Below, in pieces: positions 10,668 to 21,929 of a DNA stretch of 64,000 nt. The position numbers and the translations under genes were made by a program. Source of the DNA: Moniliella sp. 'wahieum' (lineage: Eukaryota > Basidiomycota > Moniliellomycetes > Moniliellales > Moniliellaceae); NCBI GenBank assembly GCA_003971905.1, contig RSEE01000030.1, positions 10,001 through 74,000 of the forward strand, read 5' to 3'. The notes beneath the pieces were generated by a model, which saw nothing but the letters and a program-made list of their open reading frames with translations, searched no databases and was not told the origin of the DNA. Each line of letters begins with the position of its first letter. Positions within the stretch are counted from its first letter, which is position 1.

Positions 10668-11324
10668 ATGTCCCCCCCGCCCGCTGCCCTCCGGCGCAAG
10701 CTGGTGATTGTTGGCGATGGTGCATGCGGCAAAACATCGCTGCTGTGTGTATTCGCTCTGGGCGAATTTCCCCACCAGTACCAGCCCACCATTTTCGAGA
10801 ACTACGTGGCCGAGATTCGCCTCGACGGCAGGCCTGTCCTCCTCGCCCTGTGGGACACGGCTGGGCAAGAAGAATACGAGCGGCTGCGGCCGCTCAGCTA
10901 CTCCCACGCGCACGTCATCCTCATTGCCTTTTCGGTGGACACTCCCGATAGTCTGGAGAACGTGCGCTACAAGTGGAACGATGAGGTGCGCCAGATTTGC
11001 GGGAGACACATCCCTGTCATCCTTGTGGGATGCAAGCGCGATTTGCGAGACGCCTCCCCGACACCGGCCTCGTGCGTCAGTAAGAAACAAGGGCAAGAGA
11101 TGGCCAAGGATATCGGAGCTAAGGTCTATCTAGAAACGTCGGCCCTCAATAACGATGGGGTTGATGCTGTGTTTGAGGCTGCCACGCGGGCCGCGATTCA
11201 GGTCAGGGATCAAGATGTTGATCGTCCCGTCCTGACTACAGCTGCTGCAAGAGACAAGAGCTCCAAGGATGGCGTGGCGGGGTGTTCCAAGTGCATCATC
11301 TTTGACTCCGATCCTTATGTCTGA
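10668..11324 (+). CDS. RHO2: Rho-family GTPase, Rho2-like
   Basis: Membrane-tethered small GTPase acting in cell-wall integrity and polarity. From [20 protein letters not shown] it shows P-loop GDGACGKTS, effector region [13 protein letters not shown]3 [18 protein letters not shown]4 CKRD and G5 ETSAL. The wording [20 protein letters not shown] and the C-terminal VFEAATRAA fit fungal Rho2 better than Rho1, Rho3 or Rho4. The frame is open upstream without an ATG, so this ATG is chosen; length then matches the family. No intron is seen. The frame ends [13 protein letters not shown] and stops at 11322-11324. One extra T in the run at 11301-11303 would give CIIF then stop, a CaaX box, so the six extra residues and lost prenylation site are probably an artefact. 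Confidence 0.88.
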   Translation: MSPPPAALRRKLVIVGDGACGKTSLLCVFALGEFPHQYQPTIFENYVAEIRLDGRPVLLALWDTAGQEEYERLRPLSYSHAHVILIAFSVDTPDSLENVRYKWNDEVRQICGRHIPVILVGCKRDLRDASPTPASCVSKKQGQEMAKDIGAKVYLETSALNNDGVDAVFEAATRAAIQVRDQDVDRPVLTTAAARDKSSKDGVAGCSKCIIFDSDPYV

Positions 11325-12691
11325 CTTCCTTGATCCTTTTCTCCACACCTGTCGGTCTGCTGTTCCCCCCCTTGGGCACGCCTGTCGTGTGCCACCTCCG
11401 CCTCACTCTTATTACCTGCTTATTTGGCCAAGCTCTTTGAGGCCGCGTTTGCTTCGGCACTTGCCTCACACATCTGCGGAGTCGACTTCGCCTCAGCGTG
11501 AGCGCCATGGACATTCCCCTCGATTCTAGATCCACACTTTGGCCGGCACCCCCTTGACGGGGGGTGATCCCCTTCCCCCGATTTTCCTCTTTAACGCAAC
11601 ACTTTGTCAGCGCGTGCCGTGATCTGTCTATCCTTGACTACTGCTTACTCCAGTCGGATACGCACTTGACTGTGCCCCATCCCCTCCCCTCCCCGTTGAC
11701 TTGGCTCGCTCACATCCTCTCTTTCCCTACTGTCTCGACGTATCCAACCGCACTCTGGCATCTCATTCACTTTTCGTCTTTGCCAATACCACGACTCGCA
11801 CTGCTTCCCCACGCCCGTGTGTCCCCTTTGCAGCCATAGCATCTCAACTCACCTGCGGTCCATCGGCGTGCAACCCCTGCCGTCCACGATCGGGCATCAG
11901 CAGTAGCCAATTTTCGTGCGATGAGTGTAATTGGTAGTGAGCCTTCCCGCACAAATGCGGTGCGAGAGAGCAAGCACCTACAGTGTAACTGCTTCCCCCT
12001 GCCCCTGAATACAGCTTTTGTTCGAGTACCACATCCGGCATCATGCCCCAACCCCACTGCATTCCATGTTTCCCTTGCTCCCCACTCCCCACTTTGCCCC
12101 CGTCATTCATCCGTTTGTCTACCTTTTCGACGTGTCTTTCCCCTGGCTCTACACGGATCAGCAGGATGGAAATTGGTGTGGCTTGAACACACGTCGACCT
12201 TGGCCCCAATGTTGAGGTGGGCACACAATGGGCAGCATACAACGCACTCAACGTGCATTCTAACCGCTCCGAGAGATGGGGGCACAGTTGGACGTTGGTG
12301 GGAGTTGGAGAGATGTTGGGCAGAGGCGCATGCGGGGGGCAGCTGGCCCTGCTGTCGTACCCAATAACACCGAGACCCCCAACCGACAGCACCTGCAGCA
12401 CCCTGCCCGGCGTCAGTACTCAGTATCAGTGCAAGCAGCCAGCCGCCAGCGCCCCGCCCATCAGATGATTTCAACTTTCACCATCCAAACAAACAGCGGG
12501 TGGCCGAAGTACTTTCAACTTTCAAATGTCAGCCGATAATAAAGCACGGGCCAGTCAGTACTCAGTGCTAGCTAAGCGCGAAGCGCGCTAGCGCAGCCAG
12601 GTTGGCCTCGTCTTTCTGGCTGCCGCTAGTATCGGCACCATTTGGGCCCACCACCTTCCAGCCTCGGGCCTCCAGTGTTATCACCCCCAAA
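11325..12691. other. Intergenic between RHO2 and MOSC gene
   Basis: About 1.37 kb without a supported gene. It is pyrimidine-rich on the plus strand to about 11900. Near the MOSC gene it holds two copies of a GTCAGTACTCAGT motif (12412-12432 and 12554-12568) and a GC hairpin at 12567-12592 (GCTAGC...GCGCGAAGCGC...GCTAGC). Confidence 0.4.
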
Positions 12692-14071
12692 ATGGCGGGA
12701 ATCCGCATCGCTCGGCTGGTATTGTACCCGATCAAGTCCTGTGCGCCGATGGAAGTGGACGAGGTGACGGTCACGGACCATGGGCTTCTGCACGACCGTG
12801 CTTGGGGCGTATGCGACGCCGAGACCAAGACGATCCTAACTCAGAGGGACTTTCCCTCCATGGCGTTGATCAAGCCTCAGCTCCGGCTCGATACGGGCAA
12901 GCTGCAGATCACCATTCCTCCGCCTGTGGGCCAAGAAGGCGTGGGGCCGACGGTAGAGGAACTGCCTCTCGAAATGGGCGAAGGCAAGGGAGAAGTGGCC
13001 CTTGCAGGGCTGCAACTATGGAACTCGGACAAACTCACCGGCTCCATCCTCAGTCCGTCCTTAGATGAAGCAGCAAGCAAGTTTTTGGGCCATCCGGTTC
13101 ACATTGTCCGCTTTGTTGGTCCTCCACGCAATGTGGATGCCCTTGTTCCCGTCACGCCTAACCCGGGGCAAGACCCGCGGGCCCATCTCAGTGCCCAAGC
13201 CAAGGCAGCCATTCGCCCCGACGTGGGGGCAGGGACATATCCAAGGTTTGTATCAGGACTGGTTTTCGCTGCACTTGTGCAGTATGGCATCCTTGCGCAA
13301 TGTCCAAGTGGCCCTGCTCAAGAGTTTGCACCCCAGTGAGAAGATCGACCCTGACATTCAAGAGCAAGCCGAGAGCACCAAATTTCCGCCCTTGGCCTAC
13401 CCGTTGCCACAGAAAAGGTCGATATAAAGTCTATGGACTAGTACGTCTGTCCGCTTGTGTGTTTGATGAGTGGAAGGATGCTAACTGTGACGCCAGCTGA
13501 GTACATCAAGTCCATGTCAATTCTGCGCTTCCGTCCCAACATTGTCCTTGACGGAGAAGCGCTAACGCCGTTTGAGGAGGATGAGTGGACCAAGTTGGAG
13601 GTGACTCATGCCAGCCAGGACGGTAGCCGACTGATGGAAATTGACATTCCGTTCCGCTGTGGTAGATGCCCGATCCCTACAATGGATCAAGACAAGGGCA
13701 AGAAGGATGCCTCGTTCCTTCCCAATCGGGTGTTGAACCAGTACCGCTTGGTGGACCCGCTGCAACGCTACAGCCCTGTGTTTGGCGTGTATGGCACGCC
13801 GATCGCATCCAGTGCGTCGTCGTCCTTCTTGCTTCTGGGTACCCACTGATTGCTAACCCGTTTTCTTACACAGATGGCACCCTACTTGTTGGCGACACGG
13901 TCCGGGTGGTAAGCACTGGCGAGCGACCGATGCTTACCAAGGGGGGCACCTCGCCCCTCCAAGGCGACGGGGGCTGAACTTTTGCCGGGCGTGCCCTGGG
14001 GCAACATTCTGTTCGCGCTGTTCACTGTTCTGACAGGCGTCGGACTTGGTTTGTACGTGGCGCTCAACTAG
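12692..14071 (+). CDS. MOSC-domain protein with C-terminal membrane anchor
   Basis: Belongs to the MOSC family (mARC / Moco sulfurase C-terminal), which binds molybdenum cofactor; the substrate is unknown. Start MAGIRIARLVLYPIKSC at the ATG at 12692 (context CAAAATGGC). The N-terminal beta-barrel part shows YPIKSC, HDRAWGV and TQRDFPSMALIKPQLRLDTG. The MOSC core shows LHLCSMASLRNVQ, SMSILRFRPNIVLDG, PFEEDEW, FRCGRCPIPTMDQ and FGVYG, then GTLLVGDTVRVVSTGE. Introns with CTAAC branch sites occur near 13440-13497 and 13810-13873. The last exon reads ELLPGVPWGNILFALFTVLT then GVGLGLYVALN, one hydrophobic helix and stop, suggesting a tail-anchored protein. Frameshifts lie near 13240, 13410, 13440 and 13960. 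It converges on UMP1 with 137 bp between stops. Confidence 0.82.
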
Positions 14072-14208
14072 ACTCAAGGGTGTAATGTAAGGAAGGCGGA
14101 TTGTAACGCTATCAATGGTCAAGAGAAGAACAAGGGGGATGGGGGGATGAATATGGTAGAATTACAGTGCCACTGAGAAGGACTTGAGCCAAGTTGCAAG
14201 CTTCAGTC

Positions 14209-14715
14209 TCAGATGCCATGTTTCTTCTCCATGACAGCGTGCATGTCAACACCTTCCCAGTTACCACGGACAGGGAGGTATTCTTGGGGGTCGAGTGCCT
14301 CGTCGGTACCGCGAAGAATAGAGAGGTGCATGTCGGTCAAGCCGCCTCCAACAGTAGGGTAGTGAGGGTTCTGGTCCAACAAGGGCATGTCAGCGCATCA
14401 GAACTGGAAATAAGGAGGAGAGCTGTGACATACGTAAGAGACGATCTTACGCTCCATGAGCGTGTTGAGGGGCGAAGCAAGGCCGTGCAAGTTGCGCTGC
14501 ATGTTGAGCTGCATCTTATCGCGCGTCTCGTCCAAGCCCGAGGCGGTTCTCGAGCGGGTGCGATGCCCCGGCCCCGACGGCGCTGGACTGAGATTCAGCA
14601 GCAATGGAGCGAAGGCCATAGCGCATCGCGTCGTGCACGCCGGCGTACTGCGGGGGGAGGTCTGGCCGACGCTGGCCGTCAGCTGGGCCTCGGCGGGCAG
14701 AGGCACCATGGCCAT
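14209..14715 (-). CDS. UMP1: Proteasome maturation factor Ump1 (POMP)
   Basis: Chaperone of 20S proteasome assembly, trapped in the half-proteasome and degraded on maturation. The hallmark HPLE motif is present (GASHPLENRL). It is followed by DETRDKMQLNMQRNLHGLAS and PLNTLMERKIVSY, then a 63-nt intron (14371-14433, branch GCTGAC). After it come NPHYPTVGGGLTDMHLSILR, GTDEALDPQEYLP and the C-terminal GVDMHAVMEKKHGI, like the GDDVHSKIEKQLGI ending of yeast Ump1. Start taken at the ATG at 14715 (MAMVPLPAEAQLTASVGQ). An upstream exon is possible, as an acceptor-like CTTGCACAG precedes it. Two compensating indels shift the frame between about 14560 and 14670. It is divergent from MTR4. Confidence 0.88.
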
Positions 14716-15091
14716 GGGACGTTCGTCGGCGTGAGTGGATGTCTGTGCAAGGGAATGAGGTCAGCAGCAGCAGACGCCGGAGCGCAGTAAGGACGGACCA
14801 TGGCAGGCACAGCAGGTGGTGGTGGTGGTGGGGCTGTCCTGGCTGCTGCCGCCGGAGTGCGTTGACCCACCCGTGTTCAACCCAACCAGCAGGCGGGCGT
14901 CAGCGCCTACACCGGCACTTACGTCAGCGTCGCGGCTGCCCCCAGCGGAAACAGCGGAACAGCGCCCATCGTGGCGCCGAGCAGCAAGGCAGCATAATAG
15001 CCTGGATCGCATTCCGCCGGCCAGCCCAGCCGCACCAATAGTCAACCCCACTCATTAAACGTGTGGCCGCGCGCCCGCTTGGAGCGGCGCC
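14716..15091. promoter_or_regulatory. Divergent promoter region UMP1 / MTR4
   Basis: 376 bp between start codons. It is GC-rich with a GTGGTGGTGGTGGTG repeat at about 14817-14832. The left part may be a 5' exon or intron of UMP1. Confidence 0.4.
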
Positions 15092-18000
15092 ATGGACCCC
15101 GACGCGCTCTTCAGCTTCGATGCGCCCGAGCCCAGCACAGGCAAGCGCCCCGCCAGCAGCCGTCCTGCCCAGCCGTCGCCGCCAGCCAAGCTGGCCAGGC
15201 GACGCAGCCCACACCAGCGCCCCAGTCCCAGCCCCGGCCCCAGCCCCCGGCCGCCCGTCCTGCCCGTCGCCCGCTCCCGCCGCGCTGCCGACACCCCAAA
15301 CGACGCCCCGGCAATGCCCGCGTGGTGGTGACGGACGACTTTACTGCCGGTCCCTCCCAGCACAGCGACGCCCCCCTGCGCGTGTCTCCCCCGGGCGGAG
15401 GACAGCGCACGGCCCCCGACACAGCGTCTGCCACCCGCGCGGCTCGGCACCAAGCAGCCGTGCCAGCCGGCGTCACTTACCACCCCTTGTCCCAGCACTC
15501 ACCCACCGCACCGCCAGCCAAAAGCTATCCATTCACCCTCGACCCCTTCCAGCAAACCTCGATTGCGTGCATCGAACGAAACGAATCGGTTCTTGTGTCT
15601 GCACACACGTCGGCCGGCAAGACGGTGGTGGCAGAGTACGCGATTGCCCACTGCTTGCGGTCCAAGCAGAAGGTAATCTACACACTCCCATCAAGGCTCT
15701 CTCCAACCAAAAGTATCGCGAGCTGTTGGCTGAGTTTGGTGATGTGGGCTTGATGACCGGCGACGTGACGATCAACCCGAGCTCCAGCTGTTTGGTCATG
15801 ACCACTGAGGTGCGTCTCTCCTGTTCTCGCCCAATTGTACGAATGCGTGTTGGATCTGACCGTGTCGTTTTTGGTCCCCAGATCCTACGATCGATGCTCT
15901 ACCGTGGCTCGGAGGTGATGCGCGAGGTGGCCTGGGTCATCTTTGATGAGATCCACTACATGAAGGACAAAGAGCGTGGGGTGGTCTGGGAGGAAACTAT
16001 CATTCTGCTTCCCCGACAAGTGCGCCACGTCTTCTTGTCGGCGACCATCCCCAATGCGCTAGAGTTTGCCCAATGGATTGCCCAACTCCACCAACAAGTA
16101 TGTCACGTGGTCGCCACCAACTTCCGTCCTACGCCGCTACAGTATACCTCTATCCCGGTCGGCGGACGGCCTTCACCTTGTCCTCGACGAACAGGGGACA
16201 TTTCACGATGCCAGCTTCCAGAAAGCCATAAACGCTCTGCGTGTCTCATCGGGAGGGGAGGACCGACGCAGACGGCGCCATGGGGGCCGATCGACCAGGG
16301 CCCACCCGATGTACAAGTTGGTGAAGATGATCATGCTCAAAGGTTATGATCCGGTGATTGTATTGCCTTAGCCGACGCGAGTGCGAAGTGCTGGCGATGC
16401 AGATGAGCAAGCTTGACCTAACACGAAGAGGAAAAGGAGTTGGTCAGCACCGTCTTTTCCAATGCCGTCTCGCCCTCCCTGCTGCTGATCAGGACTTGCC
16501 CCAGATCAAGCATCTCCTCCCTCTCCTGCGACGCGGAATCGGGATTCACCATGGTGGGCTCTGCCCTTGTTGAAAGAGGTGGTGGAGATCATGTTCCAAG
16601 AAGGGCTGATCAAAGCCTCTTTGCCACTGAGACATTCTCCATTGGGCTGAACATGCCTGCCAAGACGGTAGTATTTACCAGCGTACGCAAGTGGGACGGC
16701 ACCGTGTTCCGCAACCTATCGGCAGGCGAAGTTATCCAAATGGCTGGCCGCGCTGGTCGACGTGGGCTGGATGATCGTGGGTGGTGATCATGATGTTGGA
16801 CGAACAGCTGAGTCCCAAGGAAACGATGCACATGATTTGCGGCCAGGCCGATCGATTGGACTCGGCGTTCCACCTAGGGTACAACATGGTGCTCAATCTG
16901 ATGCGGATTGAAGGCATTAGCCCGAGGCGATACTAGAACTGTCCTTTTACCACTTTCAGCAGGCCGCCCGCCTGCCCCAACTCCAGCAGGACCGAAGGGA
17001 AGCGCAAACAGCTGTCAAAGCCATGCAAATCCCTCACGAGACGGTTCTTGCCGACCTGGATGCGGTCCAGCGGCAATGGATGTATTGCAGGCTGATCGAG
17101 TTGCGGTTACAAGTCATCCGTCGTATGCGTTTCCCTTTCTCCAGACTGGAAGGCTGGTGCGGGTACAGGTGGATGGGCTAGACTTTGGCTGGGGCGCGAC
17201 GGTTGCCTTCAGAAACGAAAAGCGCCTCGAAGGAAAGACAAGGCGGCCGCGTTCGAACGGACGCAGTTGGAACGCAGCATGCTGCTGAGGGATACATTGT
17301 CGATGTGCTCTTGCCCATCTCCGAGACCACACCAGTTGACTTGCAAGGAGATGATGAACCTGCTGTCCCGGTCCCGACCTCCAAGGTGTTGGCCATGCTC
17401 CTGCTGCCCCGGGAAGGGTGAGATGGTGGCGTGCCGGTACTGCTTCGTGTATCAAAGACATCTCACTTGTTCGTATTAGCCTTCCCCATGACATTCGCCC
17501 GCCGCAGCACGCGACAGCAGCTCCGTGCGACTTTGGACCAGGTGGAGAGAGAGTGGGAGGAAGGGATCCCGCGTTTGGACCCTGTCAGCGATATGAAAAT
17601 TACCGACGATGCCTTTGCTCTATTGCTCCAGAAGATGGAGTTGCTGCGCAAGCGCAAGCACGACCTGAATCACAATCTGAACGCATTGGTCGCCAAGCAG
17701 GACGGATTTGCAAGCGAACGGGCAAGGAGGAAACAAGTGGCCACCTCAAGGCATTGTACCGTGCCAAGCTGGCTGCGGAAGAACGCGTCGAGTCGCTTTC
17801 GGCCCAAGTGGCCATGGCACGCAACGTGCTGCAGCTGGACGAGTTGAAGGCACGCAAGCGTGTCCTACGCCGGCTGGGGTTCGTCTCCGAGGCTGGTATC
17901 GTACTTCAAAAAGGTCGAGTGGCATGCGAGATCTTGGGTGGGGACGAGCTGTTGCTTACTCAGCTCATTTTTGAGGGTGGGTTTAAGGGGTTGGATCCCG

Positions 18001-18432
18001 GATTGTGTGCTGCGCTGGTTTCCAGCTTTGTGTTTGATGAAAAGAGCGAGACGACGGTCAAGCTTCCCGAGGGTCTACGCGAGCCAGTCCGCGTCCTGAT
18101 CGATACCGCGCGACGGATTGCCCGGGTCGGCAGCGAGCGAAAGTCGGATGGAGATTGATGAGGAAGCGTATGTGCGCTCCTTTGGTTTGGAGCTAGTACC
18201 CAGCGTAGTGTTGTGGTGCCAGGGTACGTCCTTTACGGAATTGGTCAAGACAACAGATGTGTTTGAAGGCAGCTTGGTCCGTTCCTTTCGTCGTCTAGCA
18301 GAACTGCTGCGCCAACTCGCCGAAGCGGCGCAGACGGTGGGCAACGAAGAGCTTCACCACCTCTTTCAAGCCAGCCGGGAAAGTCTGGAACGGCCCAACA
18401 GCATCATCTTCGCACCTTCCCTGTACCTGTAG
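15092..18432 (+). CDS. MTR4: ATP-dependent RNA helicase Mtr4 (TRAMP/exosome cofactor)
   Basis: Ski2-like DExH helicase that feeds RNA to the nuclear exosome. Start [20 protein letters not shown], then a disordered N-terminus. The helicase core shows [20 protein letters not shown], Walker [30 protein letters not shown], the DEIH box in [47 protein letters not shown] and motif [14 protein letters not shown]. The arch/KOW segment has [20 protein letters not shown]. The C-terminal helical bundle ends with [11 protein letters not shown] 72-nt intron is at 15810-15881. Eight or more frameshifts interrupt it. One example: GTATTGCCTTAGCC for expected GTATTTGCCTTTAGCC near 16360, two T3 runs read as T2. 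The length and conserved ends fit the family, so I treat it as an intact gene in error-rich sequence. Confidence 0.93.
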
Positions 18433-18982
18433 CAGCAAATGCATACCCGTTCCAATCCATTCTAACCCACCCATCCTATCCTACATCATCTTCCCTCGGT
18501 CCCTACAGCCGCATGGTTCTATATCTCTCAGAGAGTGTGGATGTAGGAGGCCGCAGTCTTTCTCACAGGTAGGAAACAAGGGGGACTTTGCATTATGGAA
18601 AATGGTTCTGACTGAAAGAGAGGGGTCGACGCAATTGGGGCGGATCTCATGGCAACCGGTGCGGGTGGGCACACAGGTGTTTGGCTGCCGGGGAACTATC
18701 ACAGCCGCCACAGTCTGACTGTCGAAAACCCACAGCCGTTTGGCCAATGGGTCCACACCAAAGGGGAAAGCGGGGGGGGGGGGCGCAAAGTTCAGACAAC
18801 TTGTCTTCAGGCCTCAGGCGAATTTCATGCAAGGTAGTGCCATTGGCAGCTACTTCAGTGCTGGCGACCTGTGAAGACACACTCAGGAGGAGAACGTCAG
18901 TGTCGTCGGCATCAGCTTAGCTCCGTTAAGTAGACCGGACACGGGCGGGTGTGAAAAATTAAAATTTTGCTTAGATGACCAC

Positions 18983-19177
18983 ATCACCCAAAAATGCGTA
19001 TAAAGTTCCTTCAACAGTTTTTGGATACTGTGGCCACATGAGGTTGAGCGTTTTGGCCCAAGAGGTCAAGCACTTGGGTAATCACCCAAAATGCGTATAA
19101 AGTGCCTTCAAGAGTTTTTGGATACTGTGGCCACATGAGGTTAAGCGTTTTGGCCCAAGAGGTCAAGCACTTGACCC
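18983..19177 (+). repeat. Direct tandem repeat, two copies of about 98 bp
   Basis: Copy 1 (18983-19080) and copy 2 (19081-19177) both run ATCACCCAAAA...GCGTATAAAGT..CCTTCAA.AGTTTTTGGATACTGTGG, then CCACATGAGGTT.AGCG and TTTTGGCCCAAGAGGTCAAGC. They differ at only a handful of bases. A partial, more diverged third unit follows (GACCCACCTGAGGTCAACCGGTTTGGCC). Confidence 0.85.
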
Positions 19178-19668
19178 ACCTGAGGTCAACCGGTTTGGCC
19201 ACATGCGCTCAAGCGCTTGGCCCAAATGGGCCCAAACGCTTAGCTGTTGATTGGATGCGTGCTTGTAGGCTCTCTAACCGGCTGGCTGGATGGGGCTGGC
19301 ATCGATCCAGAACTACTAGATTTATAGGCAGGGTAGGTATTTTTTAGGTATAGAATGCATTCGAAGATCGCTGGGAAGCGATGACACGGCAACCACGGTT
19401 AGGTGTGACGTCAGGCGGAAGCACCACAACATAGTAGAGCAGCGAGCGGTACAGAAAGTGGCAGGTTATGTGAGTGAGGGGAGTGCGCACTAGGGAGAAG
19501 CTGGCCAAGTGTGCAGCAGCATAGGGTTAGCGAGAGACACAGAAGATGTGCGACGGACTCACGGGTCAGGCGATCAAGACGGCCAGTAGCGAGGGCAAGC
19601 GGGATGAAGTCGGAATGCACACTGGTAGGGCGAACAAGGTCAGGAACAGCGTTGGCATAAACAGAAGG

Positions 19669-20215
19669 GACGTACGACGGCGAAACAGGTCAGATGAGTT
19701 GAGGCGAACAAGGCGAGAGACGAACCAACCGTGGGATTCCGTGCATACAGCAGCTGGGCAGACAGTGTCAGTGGGGCAGGACAACTCCAAGCGCGAAGTA
19801 CGGAGGACGTACGATAGCAAGGCAGACCAGCCAAGCGAGAGGACCTGAGGCGAGGCAAAATGGAACCAGACGGACAAGGCCGAAGGTGAGCGAAACGGTG
19901 CATGCACGTCATGCATGCGACCCACAAGGTCAGCAGAAGTGTGGGGAATGCGGAGGAGGAGGGCACGTACGATGGCTCTGCGGATCAGGTGAAACGAGGG
20001 CAAGATGGTCTGCGGAGGGGGAGTCTGTGTACGCGGGGTCAGCAACAGAGCGCTGGTGGGAAAGAGAACACATACGACAAAGCAATGCAGACAGTGAGAG
20101 GGGGACGGGGCGAGAGGCAGGGGGGCGCCAACAGCGATACTGACGAGGCGAGGAGGGCAGAGTGCGGCGGGAGGGGGAATAGATACGTACGGCAGCAATG
20201 CAGACCAGGCGCGGA
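19669..20215 (+). repeat. Degenerate minisatellite with ACGTACGA core
   Basis: A core like ACGTACGAnrGCAAnGCAGACCAG recurs at about 19670, 19807, 19964, 20070 and 20183, at spacings of about 106-157 bp. The purine-rich sequence between cores is loosely similar. The opposite strand is open over about 900 bp here, but without an ATG start or any family motif. I read that as a by-product of the repeat composition. Confidence 0.5.
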
Positions 20216-20464
20216 GAACCGAGCGATGGGGGCGGGATGAGGACGGCGGGCAGTAAGCAGTGCAGGCAGCAACGATGGTGATGTTGGTGGCCAGGGGAAG
20301 AAGATGGGTGGCCAGGGGAAGAAGATGGTGCTGTTGCGCCGTGGCACAGGGATACTGGTTGCGGGCGCAATGAGAGGGGCGGTGGTGAGGAGACAGGATG
20401 CAACCACAGAGGAGCAGGAGGTTAAAAAGAGGCGCGTGTGGCGCAGCCAATCTGTGCGCACAGG

Positions 20465-20523
20465 CCAATCTGGGCTACGCCAGGGGCCTATAGGCAATCC
20501 TGGGCCACACCAGGGGCTATAGG
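20465..20523 (+). repeat. Two-copy direct repeat of about 29 bp
   Basis: AATCTGGGCTACGCCAGGGGCCTATAGGC is followed at once by AATCCTGGGCCACACCAGGGGCTATAGG. The copies differ by a few substitutions and single-base indels. Confidence 0.7.
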
Positions 20524-21929
20524 TAGCTATTATATCTGTCTAACGCCGCACCACTAGCGGCCCCTGCAGCAGCGTTCGAGGGTCTAATCATCAATCAAGA
20601 GCGCTCTTTTGAGTTTGCCTATTTGCGACTTGCTGAGTACTAGTGTCTGTTGCGACGGTGACTGGCTTCACCGAGCGCGGCGCACTTGCAACCTCTCTAG
20701 CCCCGAAACTCCAAAGGGTCCCCGAAGATTGCCGATGCGCGCGTAAGCCAACGACTAGTAGCTTGTCCAGTAGCCCTCGTCCTGCTTCCTACCACCAACG
20801 CCTATCTCTCGCCCGCAATCGATCGCCTACGCTACTGTCCCAAACGCTTCAGCATCCATTGCGGTCTCCATAGCCGGGTGAATCGCTATACAGGTCACGA
20901 TTATCCTCCTTGAGCTATACTAGTGACGAGTGACTAGTGACCTACGGTGTTACATCAAAAGTCAAGGCGATAGCCCCTGGTCGAGGTCAAGGAGCTCCGA
21001 TGTGTTGTAACCATTCCATTTAGCTTTTGTGTTGGCTTTGTCCATGATCTCCGCATCCCTAAGGTATATAGCCTCTGTTGCTCTTTCATGCACCCTTGTA
21101 TTAAGCATGTCGTTGGCTGTGGCGTATTCGACCACCACACTGCCAACACTATAGTGCTACCACATCACCCATCAGGGTGGCCATCTGGACTGCGCCACTC
21201 TCATCTTCAGATAGGGGATGACGAATGTAATACGCCTTGGAAGAGCATCAAAGAAGCGGGAGAGCGTGCGTCTCTGGGAGAGGGGGCAAGTTTTAAGGTT
21301 AGAGGGGACAAGGTTTAAAAGGTTAGAGGGGGCCGTGATCGTCTGCCGGACCTGTGACAAAAAAGCACCACCAATGCATATCATATGTACAGGAACGAGC
21401 CGCACACGTGCACAATAGGACAGACGCATCTGCTGTACCTTTTCCCGCGGCTGGTCCACGGTGAAGCAGGACGAGGGGTTGCTGTACCAGTCCCTGCTTG
21501 CCCATTCGACCGATGTCCGGTTTCATGCACTCAAGCACACGAAGGTGCGCAGGTACAGCCACAACGTGGCGCTGGGTGCGAGGCTGCGGGCCAGTCACGC
21601 CATTGACGAGGTGGCCGAAGATGCGAGCATCCCCAGCCACCTGACGCATGCTCGCCTTCCATGCTTCCCGTGCTCCTCGCCTGTAGACACTACCATGGCC
21701 GAGGACGAGTTATGCCAGACGTAGCCCAGTGTTTCCTTTGGACCACCTTCAAGAGCCCACGGGCGCGTCCTTTGCGCCCGCGGGCGCATGACAACCCGCT
21801 CGGCCCCCGAATGAGCGTGTCGAGCAAATCCGCAACCAAGAGGACTGATATTCATCTGCGATCTCACACGGAGGGTATCCCTGGCACAGAGGGCACCAAT
21901 ATCCGAGCTAGGGGTTTGTTGGCTAACCT

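Noticed and set aside
15092..18432. MTR4 and MCM2 as pseudogenes
   Set aside because: Frames are broken, but conserved motifs survive throughout, the breaks are mostly one-base homopolymer changes, and both genes are essential; sequencing error is more likely.
19566..20468. A 300-codon open frame on the minus strand
   Set aside because: It lacks an ATG start, is internally repetitive and Leu/Ser/Pro-rich, and coincides with a degenerate tandem array whose strand bias removes stops.
21172..21260. A tRNA-like segment (GAGAGTGGCGCAGTCCAGATGG on the minus strand)
   Set aside because: It recalls a tRNA D-arm, but no acceptor stem, anticodon arm or GTTCRA T-loop could be assembled around it.
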